64,000 nucleotides of DNA, from assembly GCA_030789695.1 (NCBI GenBank), contig CM061132.1, positions 31,272,418 through 31,336,417 of the forward strand, written 5' to 3'. The stretch comes from Scilla litardierei. Its lineage: Eukaryota > Streptophyta > Magnoliopsida > Asparagales > Asparagaceae. Every line of letters begins with the position of its first letter. Positions within the stretch are counted from its first letter, which is position 1. This document shows, piece by piece, positions 22,102 through 33,260 of the stretch. The translations under genes were made by a program, and so were the position numbers. The notes under the pieces were generated by a model. That model had not been told where the DNA came from. It saw only the letters and a program-made list of their open reading frames with translations, and did no database searches.

Positions 22102-23410
22102 CTAATGGAAAGAACACACCGTGGCAAATGGCGGATCCAAAATGTGTAACTGGGGTGGCAACTGCTCGATCATATCCTTTCGCTCCTCCGCGAGCGTCGC
22201 CACATCCAATGCCCTACCTCTAATGCGGGCATCAATGGCAAGCGACACAACCCCAAGCATCTCCTTGTGATGGAATCCTGCAAAATGGGGGAGATAGGTC
22301 GTGTCAAAAATAATTGGGCGAGAGCGCCCATTCAACTAAAAAGCTTGCCAAAATGGGTCGTCGAAATGAATAAAGGAATTTACAATCAAATGACGACAAT
22401 CCGAATCACTATGATATGGAATTAAATAATTGGATTCGGGGGTGGAGGAAAAAGTAAGATGGGAACTTCCCTGAAATGTGATGCTAGATGTGGCATGATA
22501 CTCTGCCTCAGGAGGAGGTGGAAGTGGCTGCAGAGAGAAAACTGGAGTAAGAGGGAGCTCGGGCTCAATATATACCATCTCGCAATCCCCGTCGCTATCC
22601 TCTTCCTCGACGTCAACATCAACAATCTCTGCAGCACTCCCCACAACTGGTAACTGCTCCTGACAAACCTTCTCGATGACTGGCAAGTGCGCATCCTGAG
22701 GCGAGGGAAGTGACATCTGTGACAGTACTGGAGGTGGACATGTCTCGGGCAAATCCAAGCACGCATCATCCTCGCCATCCCAAAAATAGCTCATCTCAGT
22801 CGTCCTCCCAAAGTACTCAACCGCCTCGACCTGTGAAGCTAATTCTGAAGTGGAATGTGGCTCAGGCTCCATGGTGTCCTCAATCTGCTCTCGGCCATCA
22901 TGCACATACACTTCATCCTCAACCTCAAAGTGAAAATGCATCGTGTCACCGTCGTGGTCGACACGCACTCCGTCATCTGTCTCCTCCGACTCATCAAAAT
23001 ATAATCTGTCAATATCCTCTACCTGGCTCTCATGCAACCCATCCTCCTGCTCTGCTCTATATCCCATGGGGGTCGCAAGAAAAAGAGCCCAAAGGTGGCT
23101 CCTCAAGCTGACACTGGGCCTGCAGCTCTGCATCTTGAAATGGGAAATGGGACTGGCCATCACCCTCATATCCAAGTGACTGCTCTCCAAATGGCTCAGT
23201 CCGCTCCCACTCTGCAAGGTCCCTCAGGTAACACCAGGAATCCTCGGTCGAATAATCAAAGAACTCCCCACCACAACTCGTCTGCACAAAATCCCGCCCA
23301 GACGGCAATAATCCTGTGTAGAAGATCTGCAGAAGATGATCCTCGTGAAAACTCTGGTGTAGGCACGCAAGCACCAAATCTGTGAACCTCTGCAAGCGTC
23401 TTCCCTCCAC
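22102..23410 (-). pseudogene. Athila-like gag and acidic protein, module B
   Basis: A second gag core reads RFTDLVLACLHQSFHEDHLL, QIFYTGLLPSGRDFV, CGGEFFDYSTEDSWCYLRDL. It aligns block for block with module A but with few identities. A frameshift near 23065 leads to an acidic region rich in E and D (FDESEETDDGVRVDHDGDTM, VDVDVEEEDSDGDCEMVYIE) ending SFIHFDDPFWQAF-stop at 22336. In the same frame, behind a CCCCCATTTTGCAG/G splice-like site, the C-terminal box reads LAEERKDMIEQLPPQLHILD then PPFA. That box recurs in the element at 39737-47178. The box and the splice-like site are seen; the function is unknown. Confidence 0.65.
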
Positions 23411-24401
23411 AAATCACTTTGGACCCTAGCAACACACCAACAAGTGCTCCCTCCATAAAATTTCCAATCGTGCCCTGCGAGAGAGAGGATGTGTTAATCC
23501 AAAGCCAACACCGTTGCCTTTCAACAAAAGTGATCCAAATATAGTCGTCAACATAAGATAAAGAATTTAAATCAAGTTGACGAAAACTCCCTAAAGTGAT
23601 TGCGTCCATCTCCATATGATGCATGCCCACAGGGGAGAGGAATGATGGATTTTGGGACAAGATTGGGGAAGAGCATGGTTCGGACTCCACTAAAATGATC
23701 GATGAGCTCGTGGCCCTACTAGTCTCCTCCTCCACTCCATCCAAAATTTCACGCTCGTCCTCTACATCTTCACACAAATCTCCTACAAGAGAAGATGAAT
23801 CCAAATCAGATAATAAAAGTTTTTGAGTGGTTTGATTACCTTCTCCCAAGCAAGAGGCAAGCAATGCGAGACTGGAAATGATCTCATGGATATACTGGCT
23901 TCGAGTCTCCAAGCTCCGTAGAAAATATCGGGATTGAGCCTCATGTGTCTGAATAAGCAATTGAAGTTCCTCGTCCAAGGGTTGCAAGGGTGCGTCCACG
24001 ATTTGCTCTCCTTGGTCAAGGGATACTCCAATGGTATCGTGATATGGCGCTAATAGATCACTCCCTGAAGTCCCATCCAATGGTCGTGACATATCCTCCA
24101 TGGACTCCAAGTACTCCCAAGCATCCACAGGTGACATGTCAAATAGAGCTCCATCGTCCAACATCGCCATGTAGTCCTGCATCTCCTCCTGCAACCCCTC
24201 GTAGAAAAACTGGAAAAGATGGTCTATCGTGAATCCATGATGTGGACAGCCGCTTAATAAATCCATGAACCTCCTCCAAGCTTGATAGAAGGATTCACCG
24301 TCAATTTGAGCAAAGCCGGCAATTTTGAGCTTCAAAGAAGTGGTCCTGTGCAAAGAAAATGAAAGTGCATCATACAAAGAATTTATGCCGTTAAAGTCCA
24401 T
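23390..24401 (-). pseudogene. Athila-like gag and acidic protein, module A
   Basis: An ATG at 24401 opens MDFNGINSLYDALSF. Residues about 15-95 carry an Athila-type gag core: LKLKIAGFAQIDGESFYQAW, RRFMDLLSGCPHHGFTIDHL, FQFFYEGL and GALFDMSPVDAWEYLESM. A long acidic stretch follows (ILDGVEEETSRATS), then YVDDYIWITFVERQR, then after a pyrimidine-rich run ending CGCAG/G the segment GTIGNFMEGALVGVLLG. The open frame continues to 23256 but from about 23390 it overlaps the gag of module B in another frame, so the tail is probably not native. Gag would supply particle protein; there is no pol. The acidic part has no family I recognise. Confidence 0.7.
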
Positions 24402-24589
24402 AACTTTTTTTTGAATTTTTATAAAAGAAAATGAAAATAAAGATAGCAAAGGACTCAAAAAGTGAAAAATAAAGAAATCTCAAATCAAAAAGTGAGAAAT
24501 AAAGAATCAGAAAAGACTCACACTAATAGTGGGAAGTATCTCGCCAAGATTTTCAAAATCAATCGAAAATGTAAATGCAAAAACCGTTG

Positions 24590-24607
24590 TCCCCGGCAAC
24601 GGCGCCA
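24590..24607 (-). other. Primer-binding site for tRNA-Asp (Athila type)
   Basis: The minus strand reads TGGCGCCGTTGCCGGGGA, two bases after the LTR. This 18-base site complementary to plant tRNA-Asp is standard for Athila and related elements. It fixes the element's orientation. Confidence 0.9.
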
Positions 24608-24609
24608 AT

Positions 24610-25710
24610 TGCTTGAACGCGTCTCAAGTATGTGATGCTTAAGCGCTACTCCCAAGTGTAGGAGGACGTCAAGTAATAAATTTATATCCGGTGAGACCGG
24701 GTCGGATCACGGGGACAAGTCGTTTTGCAATCGCAAGTTCAATTAATAAAGGAGAGATATAGACGAAACTACAACCAACTAAGCTAATGGTGGAAATGCG
24801 TGTGAAAATGTGGGTGAGACCATCTACCAAACCAACATCCTAGGGTTCGAGAATCGGAGAGGGAAATAGGCGAGGAAGCTTGTGTGGTGTGTGGAAATGA
24901 GGTTGCTAAGCATATGGGTTCAATCCGATGATAACTCAATTGTCTTTCCGGCTAAGGAAAGCGCAATCGGTGGATGTGGCATTTTAACAAACACTTGGTG
25001 TGCAATGAAAGTAGGGTATGGAAAATCGAGATAATAAACAACCAAGCATATATGAATGGTACCACTAGGCAAACTCCATTCTAGGGATACCCACTAGGAT
25101 CCCTAATTCAAAGTATATCCCAAAAAAAATCCTACCACATAAACTTTTAAACATGCAAGATTGAAATTCCATAGCCCAAGCAAGCAACATTACCACACAA
25201 CCACACACAATAAGATCTAGCTACTCATAGCAATAAAAGAGACATTTTCATCTCTAAAAACCATCATCCAATATCATTACAAATCACCAAATCAAAATAC
25301 ACAAAGAAAGGGAAAGAGTTGACCAAGATTTCTCTAAGAAAAACATAAACTTTCTCTTCCAAAGTGCTCCTCCAAGCTTTCTTGCTCCTCTCCAATGGCC
25401 TCTAACCCTAAGAATGAAGAAGAAGGAGAGTGGAATGAGGGAAAAAGAGGGGAGGAAAGCCCAAGAAATAGACTCAGAATTTCGGGTCTGAAAACAGCCC
25501 AAACGGGTCGGATCCGCGCCCAAACCCGCAACTAATGTACAAATCTGCAGAAATTTCAGCACCATCACCCTGTCTTGCAAAAATTCTAGAAAAATCATCC
25601 GACCTCGGAATGACGCGTCACATTGTCTAGAAAAAGCAGACTTTCTAGCCCAGAAATTTTCAGCACCGTCACATTGTCTTCTAAAAAATGTAGTAAATTG
25701 CTCCGACCTC
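24610..25710 (-). repeat. Element IVd right LTR (5' LTR in minus orientation), truncated
   Basis: The minus-strand LTR ends in GTTCAAGCA, two bases before the PBS. It shares TG(C/G)TTGA, CTCCCAAG(T/C)GTAGGAG and the GGGTCGGATCAC.GGGACAAGTCG block with the left LTR. Elsewhere I can align it only loosely. Its far end (U3) is missing, replaced by the last bases of the chromovirus LTR at 25711. Two diverged copies of a CAGCACC(A/G)TCAC...CCGACCT segment lie at 25555-25605 and 25665-25708. Confidence 0.65.
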
Positions 25711-25783
25711 CCCTCACTCTTCAGGATACTTGGGAAAAAAATTTAAATACCGGGTATCCTGGGGACCGGGGCGTGACAATTAT

Positions 25784-26340
25784 TCTTAGTCCATAAGAAT
25801 GATGCCTTCCGTGAGTTCAAAATATTTTTCAAGAAAATTGAATGTTTATGCTCTTTGAAAGTTATCTCTTTAAGAAGTGATCACGGCGGTGAATTTGAAA
25901 ATGAACATTTTAAAAGATTTTGTGAAAAACGAGGCATTTTTCATACTTTTGCTTTTCCTAGAGCTGCTCCTCAAAATAGGGTAGTTGAGAGAAAAAATAG
26001 AACACTCCAAGAGTGTGCATGAACAATGTTGTGTGAAAGCAACCTTCCAAAAGCTTTTGGACGGAAGCTGTAGCAACTGTGTGCTATATTCAAAACAAAG
26101 TTTTAATTAGAAAACCTTTTGAGAAGACCCCTTATGAGTAGTTGCTCCAACGAATTCCAAAAGTATCTTATTTCAGAGTTTTTGGTTGTACATGCTATAT
26201 TCTGAACACAAAAGATAACTTGGATATATTTGACTCCAAAGCGGATGAAGACATATTTATCGGTTATTATTTGCATAGTAAAGCATATAGAATCTAGAAC
26301 AAGAATACCAAAACCATTGTTGAAACTTTGCATGTAACAT
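25784..26340 (+). pseudogene. Copia integrase, C-terminal part (resumes after nested block)
   Basis: The reading continues directly from 16334: LVHKNDAFREFKIFFKK, then SDHGGEFENEHFKRFC, which carries the second catalytic Asp, then PQNRVVERKNRTLQE with the catalytic Glu. It ends with the usual FGCTCYILNTKDNLDIFDSK and FIGYYLHSKAYRI segments. In-frame stops and at least one frame change make it inactive. That one domain is split across 9.4 kb is the best evidence for the nested insertion. Confidence 0.88.
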
Positions 26341-27676
26341 TTGATGAATTTCTTTCTTATAACGCTCATATTGATGATGATAATGTACCCACTGCACCTA
26401 TTCCAGATGATGCACCTACTTCTGTCGATAACACTTCAAATTCATTACCGAAATCCTTTCTTGAAGTTACACATCACCCACACACAAAAGTCATTGTAGA
26501 CATTGATGCAGGTGTTAGAACTAGATCTCAAATAGAACACATGTCACATGTTGCATTTGTTTCCAACATTGAGACGAAAAAGGTAGATGTGGCTTTTGCA
26601 GATGAAGCATGGATTGAAGCCATGCAAGAAGAACTTCTCCGATTTGAGAGAAATCAAGTATGTGAGCTAGTTTCCATACCAGAAGATCATCCAATTATCG
26701 GCACAAAATAGGTGTACCGAAACAAACTAGACGAAGATGGAAATGTGGTAAGAAATAAAGCAAGATTAGTTGCACAGGGATACTCACAAGAAGAAGGTAT
26801 CGATTTCGATGAAACTTTTGCTCCTGTTGCTAGACTAGAATCTATTAGAATGTTACTTGCATTTGCATCATATAAAGACTTTAAATTATACCAAATGGAT
26901 GTAAAGAGTGCAGTCCTAAATGGTTATATAAAGGAGAAGTTTATGTTAAACAACCTCTCGGATTTGAACATCATAAGAAACTAGGATATGTGTATAAGTT
27001 AAACAAAGTATTATATGGCCTGAAACAAGCTCTAAGAGCTTGGTATGAGAGATTAAGAAAATTCTTAATCAATTCAGGTTACAATGTCGGAAAAATAGAT
27101 ACTACTTTATTTGTTATGAAAATTCATGATGATATCATCCTTATTCAAATTTACGTAGATGACATTATTTTCGGATATACTAACGAAGTTCTTTGTCAAG
27201 AGTTTGCTAAGTTAATGCAGGAAGAATTTGAAATGAGCCATATGGGCGAGCTCATATACTTCCTTGGACTGCAAATCAAACAAGGAAAAGAAGGAACCTT
27301 CATTCATCAAACGAAGTATGCCAAAGACTTAATCAAAAGGTTCGGGATGGAGACCACATCAGGAAAGAATATACCTATGGCAACATCCACTTCTTTAGAC
27401 AAAGATGAAGCAGAGGTTGATCAAAAAACATATCGAGGTATGATCGGCTCTTTGCTTTACTTAACCGCAAGCCGTCCCGATATAATGTTTAGCGTATGTG
27501 CTTGTGCTAGATTTCAATGTGATCCTAGGGAATCACATCTTAAAACAGTAAAATACATATTTAGATATCTTAGAACCACTTCTGACTTTGGATTGTTTTA
27601 TCCCAAAGGTAACACATTTGATTTAACTTCCTATAGTGACTCAGACTATGCTGGTTGTAAAACCACCAGATAAAGC
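26341..27676 (+). pseudogene. Copia reverse transcriptase and start of RNase H
   Basis: A connector (MHVTFDEFLSYNAHIDDDNV) leads to the RT. Visible blocks are [92 protein letters not shown] and the catalytic YVDDIIFG. The RNase H begins after LTASRPDIMFSVC and YSDSDYAGC. A stop replaces the Trp codon at 26709, and a frameshift near 26945 splits the palm. The RT would copy the element RNA inside the particle. The frame ends in a stop at 27671-27673. Confidence 0.92.
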
Positions 27677-27787
27677 ACAAGTGGAACATGTCATTTTCTT
27701 GGACATTCCCTTGTTTCGTGGTTTAGCAAAAAGCAAAGTTCAGTCTCACTATAAACTATAAGGCCGAATATATTGCTGACGGACTTG
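27677..27787 (+). pseudogene. Copia RNase H, middle part, cut by Tekay insertion
   Basis: The reading STSGTCHFLGHSLVSWFSKK QSSVS is typical of Copia RNase H. It continues with EYIAAGLA-like codons up to CTTGT at 27788-27792, where the Tekay element inserted. It resumes at 36232. Confidence 0.8.
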
Positions 27788-27792
27788 CTTGT

Positions 27793-30411
27793 TGTAAAGG
27801 CCCAAGGGGCCTTAATTTATTTCCCCCTCCCCCTCACGTGTTTCCCCCTTCCACTTATTCTCTCTCCCCCTCATTTTCTCTTCCCCGTCTCTCTCTCGTG
27901 CACGATACAACGTCGGAAAAAGAAACGAAATGAACGACGATGCCGGCGACTCTTTTCTCTCTCTCTCTCTCTCGTGCTCTTTCCCTCTTCATTCCTTCAC
28001 GTCAAAGGAAGCCACGAGGCTCCCCTCTCCTCTCGCCACCTTGCTGACGCATGGCGTTGCCCTTGCGCTTCCACCGTGCCCTAAGATCCTAGGGTTTCGA
28101 CGCGTCATTGCCTGATTCGAGGTCAAATGCATTCGTGGAAAATCTCTAACTCATCTCTGAACCTCTCAGGTGTTCTCTACCCTCTATTTAAACTCGATTG
28201 GGCCCTAGGGTTTTCAGTTTGTGCAAAAAATGAATTTTTTATGCAAAAATCTGATTTTCTCCTGGATTTGAGTTCGGCCTGAGCCCTAGAGTTGTGATTT
28301 CTCTTCGATTTCACCATCAGTCCATGATTTGAGGTAAAATCACTCTGATTCTCTAAATTTTGGATTTTAAAGTTATGATTTTGCCCCTTTAGCTTTCTGC
28401 GATGATGAATCTGAGCACCGGGCGAGGCGGCGAACTTTGCCGCACCCTAATGACCCTCGAATTAGCTTCTGTTAGATCTGCCCCTTGTCTGAAATGGGTA
28501 GAATCTATTTTTCCCTTGACTGCGGCTATTTTGGGCATTTTCCCTTTGCTGAATTTATCCAGTTAATTCTGTTCTCTGCAGAAATATTTTGAGACCATGT
28601 TATAACTGAAAATAGTCTCTATGACAGAAATTTGTTATCAACTCTAGAGATTTTTCCCTTATTATATCTGTTGGAAATTTTCAGAATTGAATAATAGTTG
28701 TATCGGGTGTATGTTGGCTTAGTAATCTCCCAATGATTGAATATGAGGGGTTTAGGCCTCAAAGGCCGTAGGAAAGTATGGAAATTGCTGCCTGAAGGAT
28801 CACAATTTACTGCCCCTAGGATCATAAAAAGCTGCATGAAGGATCACAATTTACTGCCCCTAGGATCATAAAAAGCTGCCTGAAGGAGCATATGAAAACC
28901 ATTAATAAATGGTTAAGTCCCGAAAAGATCAATGATGAAAACTATCTGAGATCACCAAATTGTCCCTCCCCCCATTCGACCATCCCCCATAAGTTCCAAG
29001 AGTATGATAATTGGAAGTTGCCTTTTTCTTGCAGGTTTGCTCTTGCTCTTAAATTATAGTCAAATTTCAGTTTGTGTAGCATAAATAAATATCGTGTTAT
29101 TAATTTCTGCACTCCTAAAATGTGTTATGTATTTTGATACTTTTCATCATTAGTTGCTATGGAGTTAATTAGTGGCCTATGACATTGGACTAGTTGGTAT
29201 ATTAGGTGTGCTATGGAAATAATGATTCGAAATTCAGTGAACTATTTATATGTTTAGAATGAATTAGAATGTGATTGAAACTAGAATGTTATAGCACACC
29301 AATATACGAATTGGGTTTAATGTGGCTTTAGAATTTAATTCGCCTTAGAATATTCTACTTATGGACAGTCTTGCTGAAATGCCTTATGATTAGATGTTAG
29401 AACTATTACACATCTGCAGCATGCTAAATGTTTCATTGTTCCATGTTACTAATGCTATATGTCTATGGATAGTATTATGAGACACAGTGGCCCCTGACAT
29501 TGGGAATAATTAATATGTAGAGTGTGAAACCAAAATGAAATTGAAACATGTATTGTTATCGTACCATTGGAATACAATTGATGGAATTGAGAGTCAATAC
29601 GATTTGAAACTAGAATGACATAGCACACTGTCATATATATTAATTCCAATGTGGCCTTAATTTAATTCAAGTCTTATTTAGAAATCATGTTTTAAAATGA
29701 CATCAATATAGAAAAATACATGTACTGTTGCACTGAGGCACAGAGAGCTGTACACTTGACTTACACTTGGCACTACAGACTCACTGGGTTTGGGGTAAAT
29801 CATATTAGTGAGAGTGCGGGAACGACTGGAGCCATGCTCCTATTGACTGAACCGCATCAAGTTGTTCCGGCCTGGGTCACATCATTGAATCAGGATTTGA
29901 CCCCTAATGTACTGCCGGACTTAATTAATGAGTTTCACACTTATGACTCATTACCCCTACCGTTACTGCTTTGGGCCTGGCCCAGGTGAGCGCCCCTGGG
30001 TACTGAGGTGGACTCCTTGGTTGTTTCTGTACTCTCCAATATGATTCACGGCTTAGGTTTGGATTAGAATGATAGAACTATGATAGTATCACTTTTAATT
30101 GTTAACCATTGGAATACAGAGTTAAGATGTTTTTGTTGCCTAGGTGGTTCTTTTTTTTGTTGCACCACCATTGTGTATTGAATCAGAGTTAAGATGAGGA
30201 CCCAGTTTTAGTAAGGACTCAGATTTCATAGCAGCTGCCGAACCCTGACATTAAATTGTAAGTATTTACAATTTCCTGTTTATTTCATGAGAAATTCCAT
30301 ATGAGTATATTGGTATATCTCTGCTCGTAACCTATATTGTTTTCACTGGTACCGAGCAGGACCTGCATCACATGTGAATAATAGTTGCGTCCCGGGTAGC
30401 GGGGCGTTACA
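27793..30411 (+). repeat. Element IVe 5' LTR, 2619 bp
   Basis: Starts TGTAAAGGCCCAAGG and ends GGGGCGTTACA. It has a CT-rich leader-like stretch near 27825-28000, an 89-codon open frame at 29720 and a splice-donor-like CAG/GTGAGC at 29986. Relative to the 3' LTR it lacks the MITE and about 250 bases near 30105. Confidence 0.93.
29720..29989 (+). other. 89-codon open frame inside the Tekay LTR, ending at a splice-donor-like site
   Basis: A true ATG opens MYCCTEAQRAVHLTYTWHYR. The frame remains open to WAWPR-stop, and the 3' LTR copy (35312-35581) is also open. Near its end CCCAG/GTGAGCG looks like a strong 5' splice site. The segment SAGTTGAMLLLTEP resembles EATGTMLLTD in the LTR of the family B element at 62270-62392, which likewise ends at a GTGAGC. 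I do not recognise a domain. It may be untranslated leader that happens to be open. Confidence 0.35.
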
Positions 30412-30415
30412 TTTT

Positions 30416-30433
30416 TGGTGGCCCATGCAGGTC
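30416..30433 (+). other. Primer-binding site, tRNA-Ile type
   Basis: TGGTGGCCCATGCAGGTC, four bases after the LTR. It is identical to the sites at 56740 and 62949. As I recall it, this is the exact complement of the 3' end of plant tRNA-Ile(AAU) including CCA. Confidence 0.75.
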
Positions 30434-30814
30434 TGCGCTAACCACCTCGTGAACAGTATAGGAAGAGTAGGATATACCATATAATATACTCATATTTCTC
30501 TCATGAATACAGGATGTCTCGAGCTTTCAACTGTATGGGATATACATGCAAAAGTTTCTTCCATTATCTCTTTTTGAACTCTTGATCTCCAACTAGAAAG
30601 TCGTGTTCCATCCTTTGGTTACGTTTTCCTTCCTTGACAAGCATCTAAGTCATCTCTTATATATTTCCCCTTTAGTTTAAACTGCCTTATTGCTTGCAGC
30701 ATCATGGACCTTAGGTGTTGCAATGTTTATCGGTAGACATGTCCTTTACTTTAGAGCATCTCATTGTTTCTTAGCCACTCGATTTGTTAGCGCACACAAC
30801 ATTCTATCGAACCC
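30434..30814. other. Element IVe leader, gag deleted
   Basis: No reading of note between the PBS and the protease fragment. A chromovirus would have a gag of about 1 kb or more here, so gag has been deleted. Confidence 0.6.
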
Positions 30815-31294
30815 TTGACTACCTATTGGAATGTTAATACTAGTGGTGGTATATTGAAGACAACCAGTCTTTACCCTCAGTGTCCGGTCGTTGTTAGTGG
30901 GCGAGAGCTATTTGCGGATTTTTTGGTAATTGAGATGCCTAGTTTTGACGTTGTCTTTGGAATGGATTGGTTGGCGACATTTCATGCTACCGTTGACTGT
31001 CGTCAAAGGAGGGTAGTATACGAGATGCATGATCATCCAAAATTTGAGTTCATTAGCGGAGGACGATCTGAGGGGCCAATACGATTTAGAGCACGACCAA
31101 CAGAAGTTATGGTGAGTGACATGGAGGTTGACAAACAAGAGATACCAGAAATAGTACGAGAATTCGTGGACGTGTTTTCAGATGATCTTATAGAATTACC
31201 TCCGGAACATGCCGTTGAATTTTCCATTGATTTGGTACCAGGTGCCCAGCCGATATCCACCAGAAGTAGAAGAAGTCCGTATCCAGTTGAATGA
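30815..31294 (+). pseudogene. pol: Tekay protease, C-terminal part
   Basis: The piece reads CPVVVSGRELFADFLVIEMP, FDVVFGMDWLATFHATVDCR and then [20 protein letters not shown], the normal junction between a chromovirus protease and RT. The active-site Asp is missing because the N-terminal half is deleted. A frame change at about 31255-31290 leads to the RT. Confidence 0.85.
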
Positions 31295-31892
31295 ACTATT
31301 GAAGAAGGGTTGGATACGACCTAGCGTCTCTCCTTGGGGTGCTCCTATTTTGTTGGTATCAAAGAAGGATGGGACTCGACACATGTGTGTCGATTACAGG
31401 GAATTGAACAAGATAACAGTGAAGAACAAATATCCCCTTCCACTTATTGATGACATCTTTGACCAACTCGGAGGATCGAGCATTTATTCGAAGTTGGATT
31501 TGAGGACAGGTTTCCATCAGTTGAGAGTGAAGAAGGATGACATTCATAAGACTGCATTCAGAACTAAGTATGGTCATTATGAGTTCTTGGTGATGCCATT
31601 TGGCATAACCAATGCTCCGGCAGTGTTTATGAGCCTGATGAATCTAGTGCTATATGAGTATTTGGATAAGTTCGTAGTTGTCTATCTTGATGATATCCTG
31701 ATATATTCGAAGGACACCCAAGAGCATACCGAACATTTGAGAAAGGTCCCGAAAACTCTGAGACAACACCAATTGTTTGTCATTCATCTAGGCGGGACCA
31801 AAATGTATAAGGACCTGAGGCAACATTATTGGTGGCATGGTATGAAGAGAAGTGTTGCCAGGAGTATAGCGACGTGCATGGTGTGCCAGTAG
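31250..31892 (+). pseudogene. pol: Tekay RT joined in frame to the integrase N-terminus
   Basis: The RT shows [72 protein letters not shown] and catalytic YLDDILIYS. After [12 protein letters not shown] the next residues are [20 protein letters not shown], which belong to the integrase zinc domain. The RT thumb/connection and the whole RNase H are therefore deleted without loss of frame. The frame ends in a stop at 31890 where integrase should continue CQQIKAEH. Confidence 0.92.
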
Positions 31893-33014
31893 ATTAAGGC
31901 TGAACATCATCGTGTTGCCGATTTATTACAGCCTTTACCTATACCGGAATGGAAGTGGCAGCACATAACGATGGATTTTGTGACTGGACTACCTAGAAGT
32001 ACGAAACATAATGATGTTGTCTGGGTGATTGTTGATCGATTGACTAAGTCAGCACATTTCATTCCCTTTAGAGTTGGCCAGTCCATAGAAGTGCTTGCTA
32101 GGAAGTACATGGAAGAGATTGTTAGACTTCACGGTGTTCCTGTAAGCATCATTTCTGATCGAGACACCCATTTCACATCACATTTCTGGAAGAGCTTGCA
32201 GAATCATCTGGGGACACACTTGAGTTTTAGTTCAGCTTATCATCCGCAGACAGATGGTCAATCTGAACGTACTATTCAGATCTTAGAGGATATGCTGCGT
32301 GCATGTATGGTAGGCTTCAAGGGATCGTGGAAAGATCACCTTCATCTCGTGGAGTTTGCATATAACAGCAGCTATCAGGCCAGTATCGGCATGGCTCCTT
32401 TCGCAGCCTTATACGGAAGGAAGTGTCGTTCACCCTTGAGTTGGGATGATGTGGGTGACAGGAAATTGATGGGACCCGAAATGATTATAGAAGTTGTGGA
32501 TGTTGTGCGCACTATCAGGAAGAAGCTTCAAGTGGCACAGGATCAGTATAAGCACTGGGCAGATGCGAAGCGAAGACACTTGGAATTCCAGCCTGGTAAT
32601 CATGTTTTCTTGAAGATATCTTCTACTAGAGGCATGATCCAATTTGGACGAAGAGGGAAGCTCAGTCCACGTTATATTGGACCTTTTGATGTCTTAGAGC
32701 GCGTGGGTGAAGTGGCATATAGACTTGCACTTCCTCCATCCTTGGAAGGAGTGCATGATGTGTTCCACATATCTCAGTTGCGCAAGTATGTAGGAAACCC
32801 ATCACATGTTGTTGATCACTCTGAGATCACGGTGCGGTCTGATCTGACATATGAGCAACAACCAGTGCGGATCATTGATCGTCCGCAGAAGGCCCTTCGA
32901 AACAGAGTTGTCAACCTGGTGAAAGTGATGTGGCAAGACTCGCCTGGGGAGTCCACTTGGGAAAGGGAGGACGAGATGCGAGATCGTTTTCCTTATCTGT
33001 TTGTTGTATTTTAG
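31893..33014 (+). pseudogene. pol: Tekay integrase with C-terminal chromodomain
   Basis: Same frame as the RT, after one stop. The catalytic core reads WQHITMDFVTGLPRS (first Asp), PVSIISDRDTHFTSHFW (second Asp) and HPQTDGQSERTIQILEDMLR (Glu). The GPF/Y-like segment appears as LSPRYIGPFDVLERVGEVAY. The C-terminal VRIIDRPQKALRNRVVNLVK, VMWQDSPGESTWEREDEMRD is a chromodomain, which targets chromovirus integration to marked chromatin. From 31971 to the stop at 33012 the frame is fully open, so this half is the best-preserved coding region of the element. Confidence 0.94.
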
Positions 33015-33031
33015 TTTTGTTTTGTTTTTGT

Positions 33032-33067
33032 AATTCCGTGGACGGAATTTTTGTAAGGAGGGTTGAA
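33032..33067 (+). other. Tekay 3' hairpin and polypurine tract
   Basis: AATTCCG and CGGAATT form a perfect stem around a TGGA loop (33032-33049), followed by TAAGGAGGGTTGAA at the LTR edge. The element at 55609-61321 has GATTCCG/CGGAATC in the same place (59083-59100), with the outer pair changed from A-T to G-C. Confidence 0.75.
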
Positions 33068-33225
33068 TGTAAAGGCCAGTTGGGCCTTTAATTTATTTCC
33101 CCCTCCCCCTCATGTGTTTCCCCTCCCACTTATTCTCTCTCCCCCTCATTTTCTCTCCCCCGTCTCTCTCTCATGCGCGATACAATGGCGAAAAAAAAAC
33201 GAAACGAACGAAGATGCCGCCGACT

Positions 33226-33260
<35 letters not shown>

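Larger units (their letters stand above)
19274..25710 (-). mobile_element. Element IVd: Athila-like non-autonomous retrotransposon, minus orientation, probably chimeric
   Basis: On the minus strand the order is right LTR (25710-24610, its start truncated), PBS for tRNA-Asp (24607-24590), gag-acidic module A, gag-acidic module B, a CATTGAGGACAATG hairpin, a hairpin next to the PPT (20971-20951), the PPT, and left LTR (20934-19274). There is no protease, RT or integrase. The two LTRs share only their U5-side layout and differ greatly, too much for one insertion event. Together with the doubled coding module this suggests a recombinant of two related elements. No TSD can be checked because the right side is deleted. 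Confidence 0.7.
16340..25778 (+). mobile_element. Element IVc: chromovirus remnant (5' LTR plus the last 68 bases of the 3' LTR), interrupted
   Basis: It is flanked by ATTAT at 16335-16339 and 25779-25783, and removal restores the Copia integrase frame. It begins TGTCATGACC and ends GGGGCGTGACA. The left block (16340-19273) and the right end (25711-25778) overlap by a shared 60-base segment (19214-19273 and 25711-25770; about four differences). They are therefore best read as the two LTR ends of one element. The internal region and most of the 3' LTR were lost together with part of the Athila-like element inserted at 19274. Confidence 0.75.
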
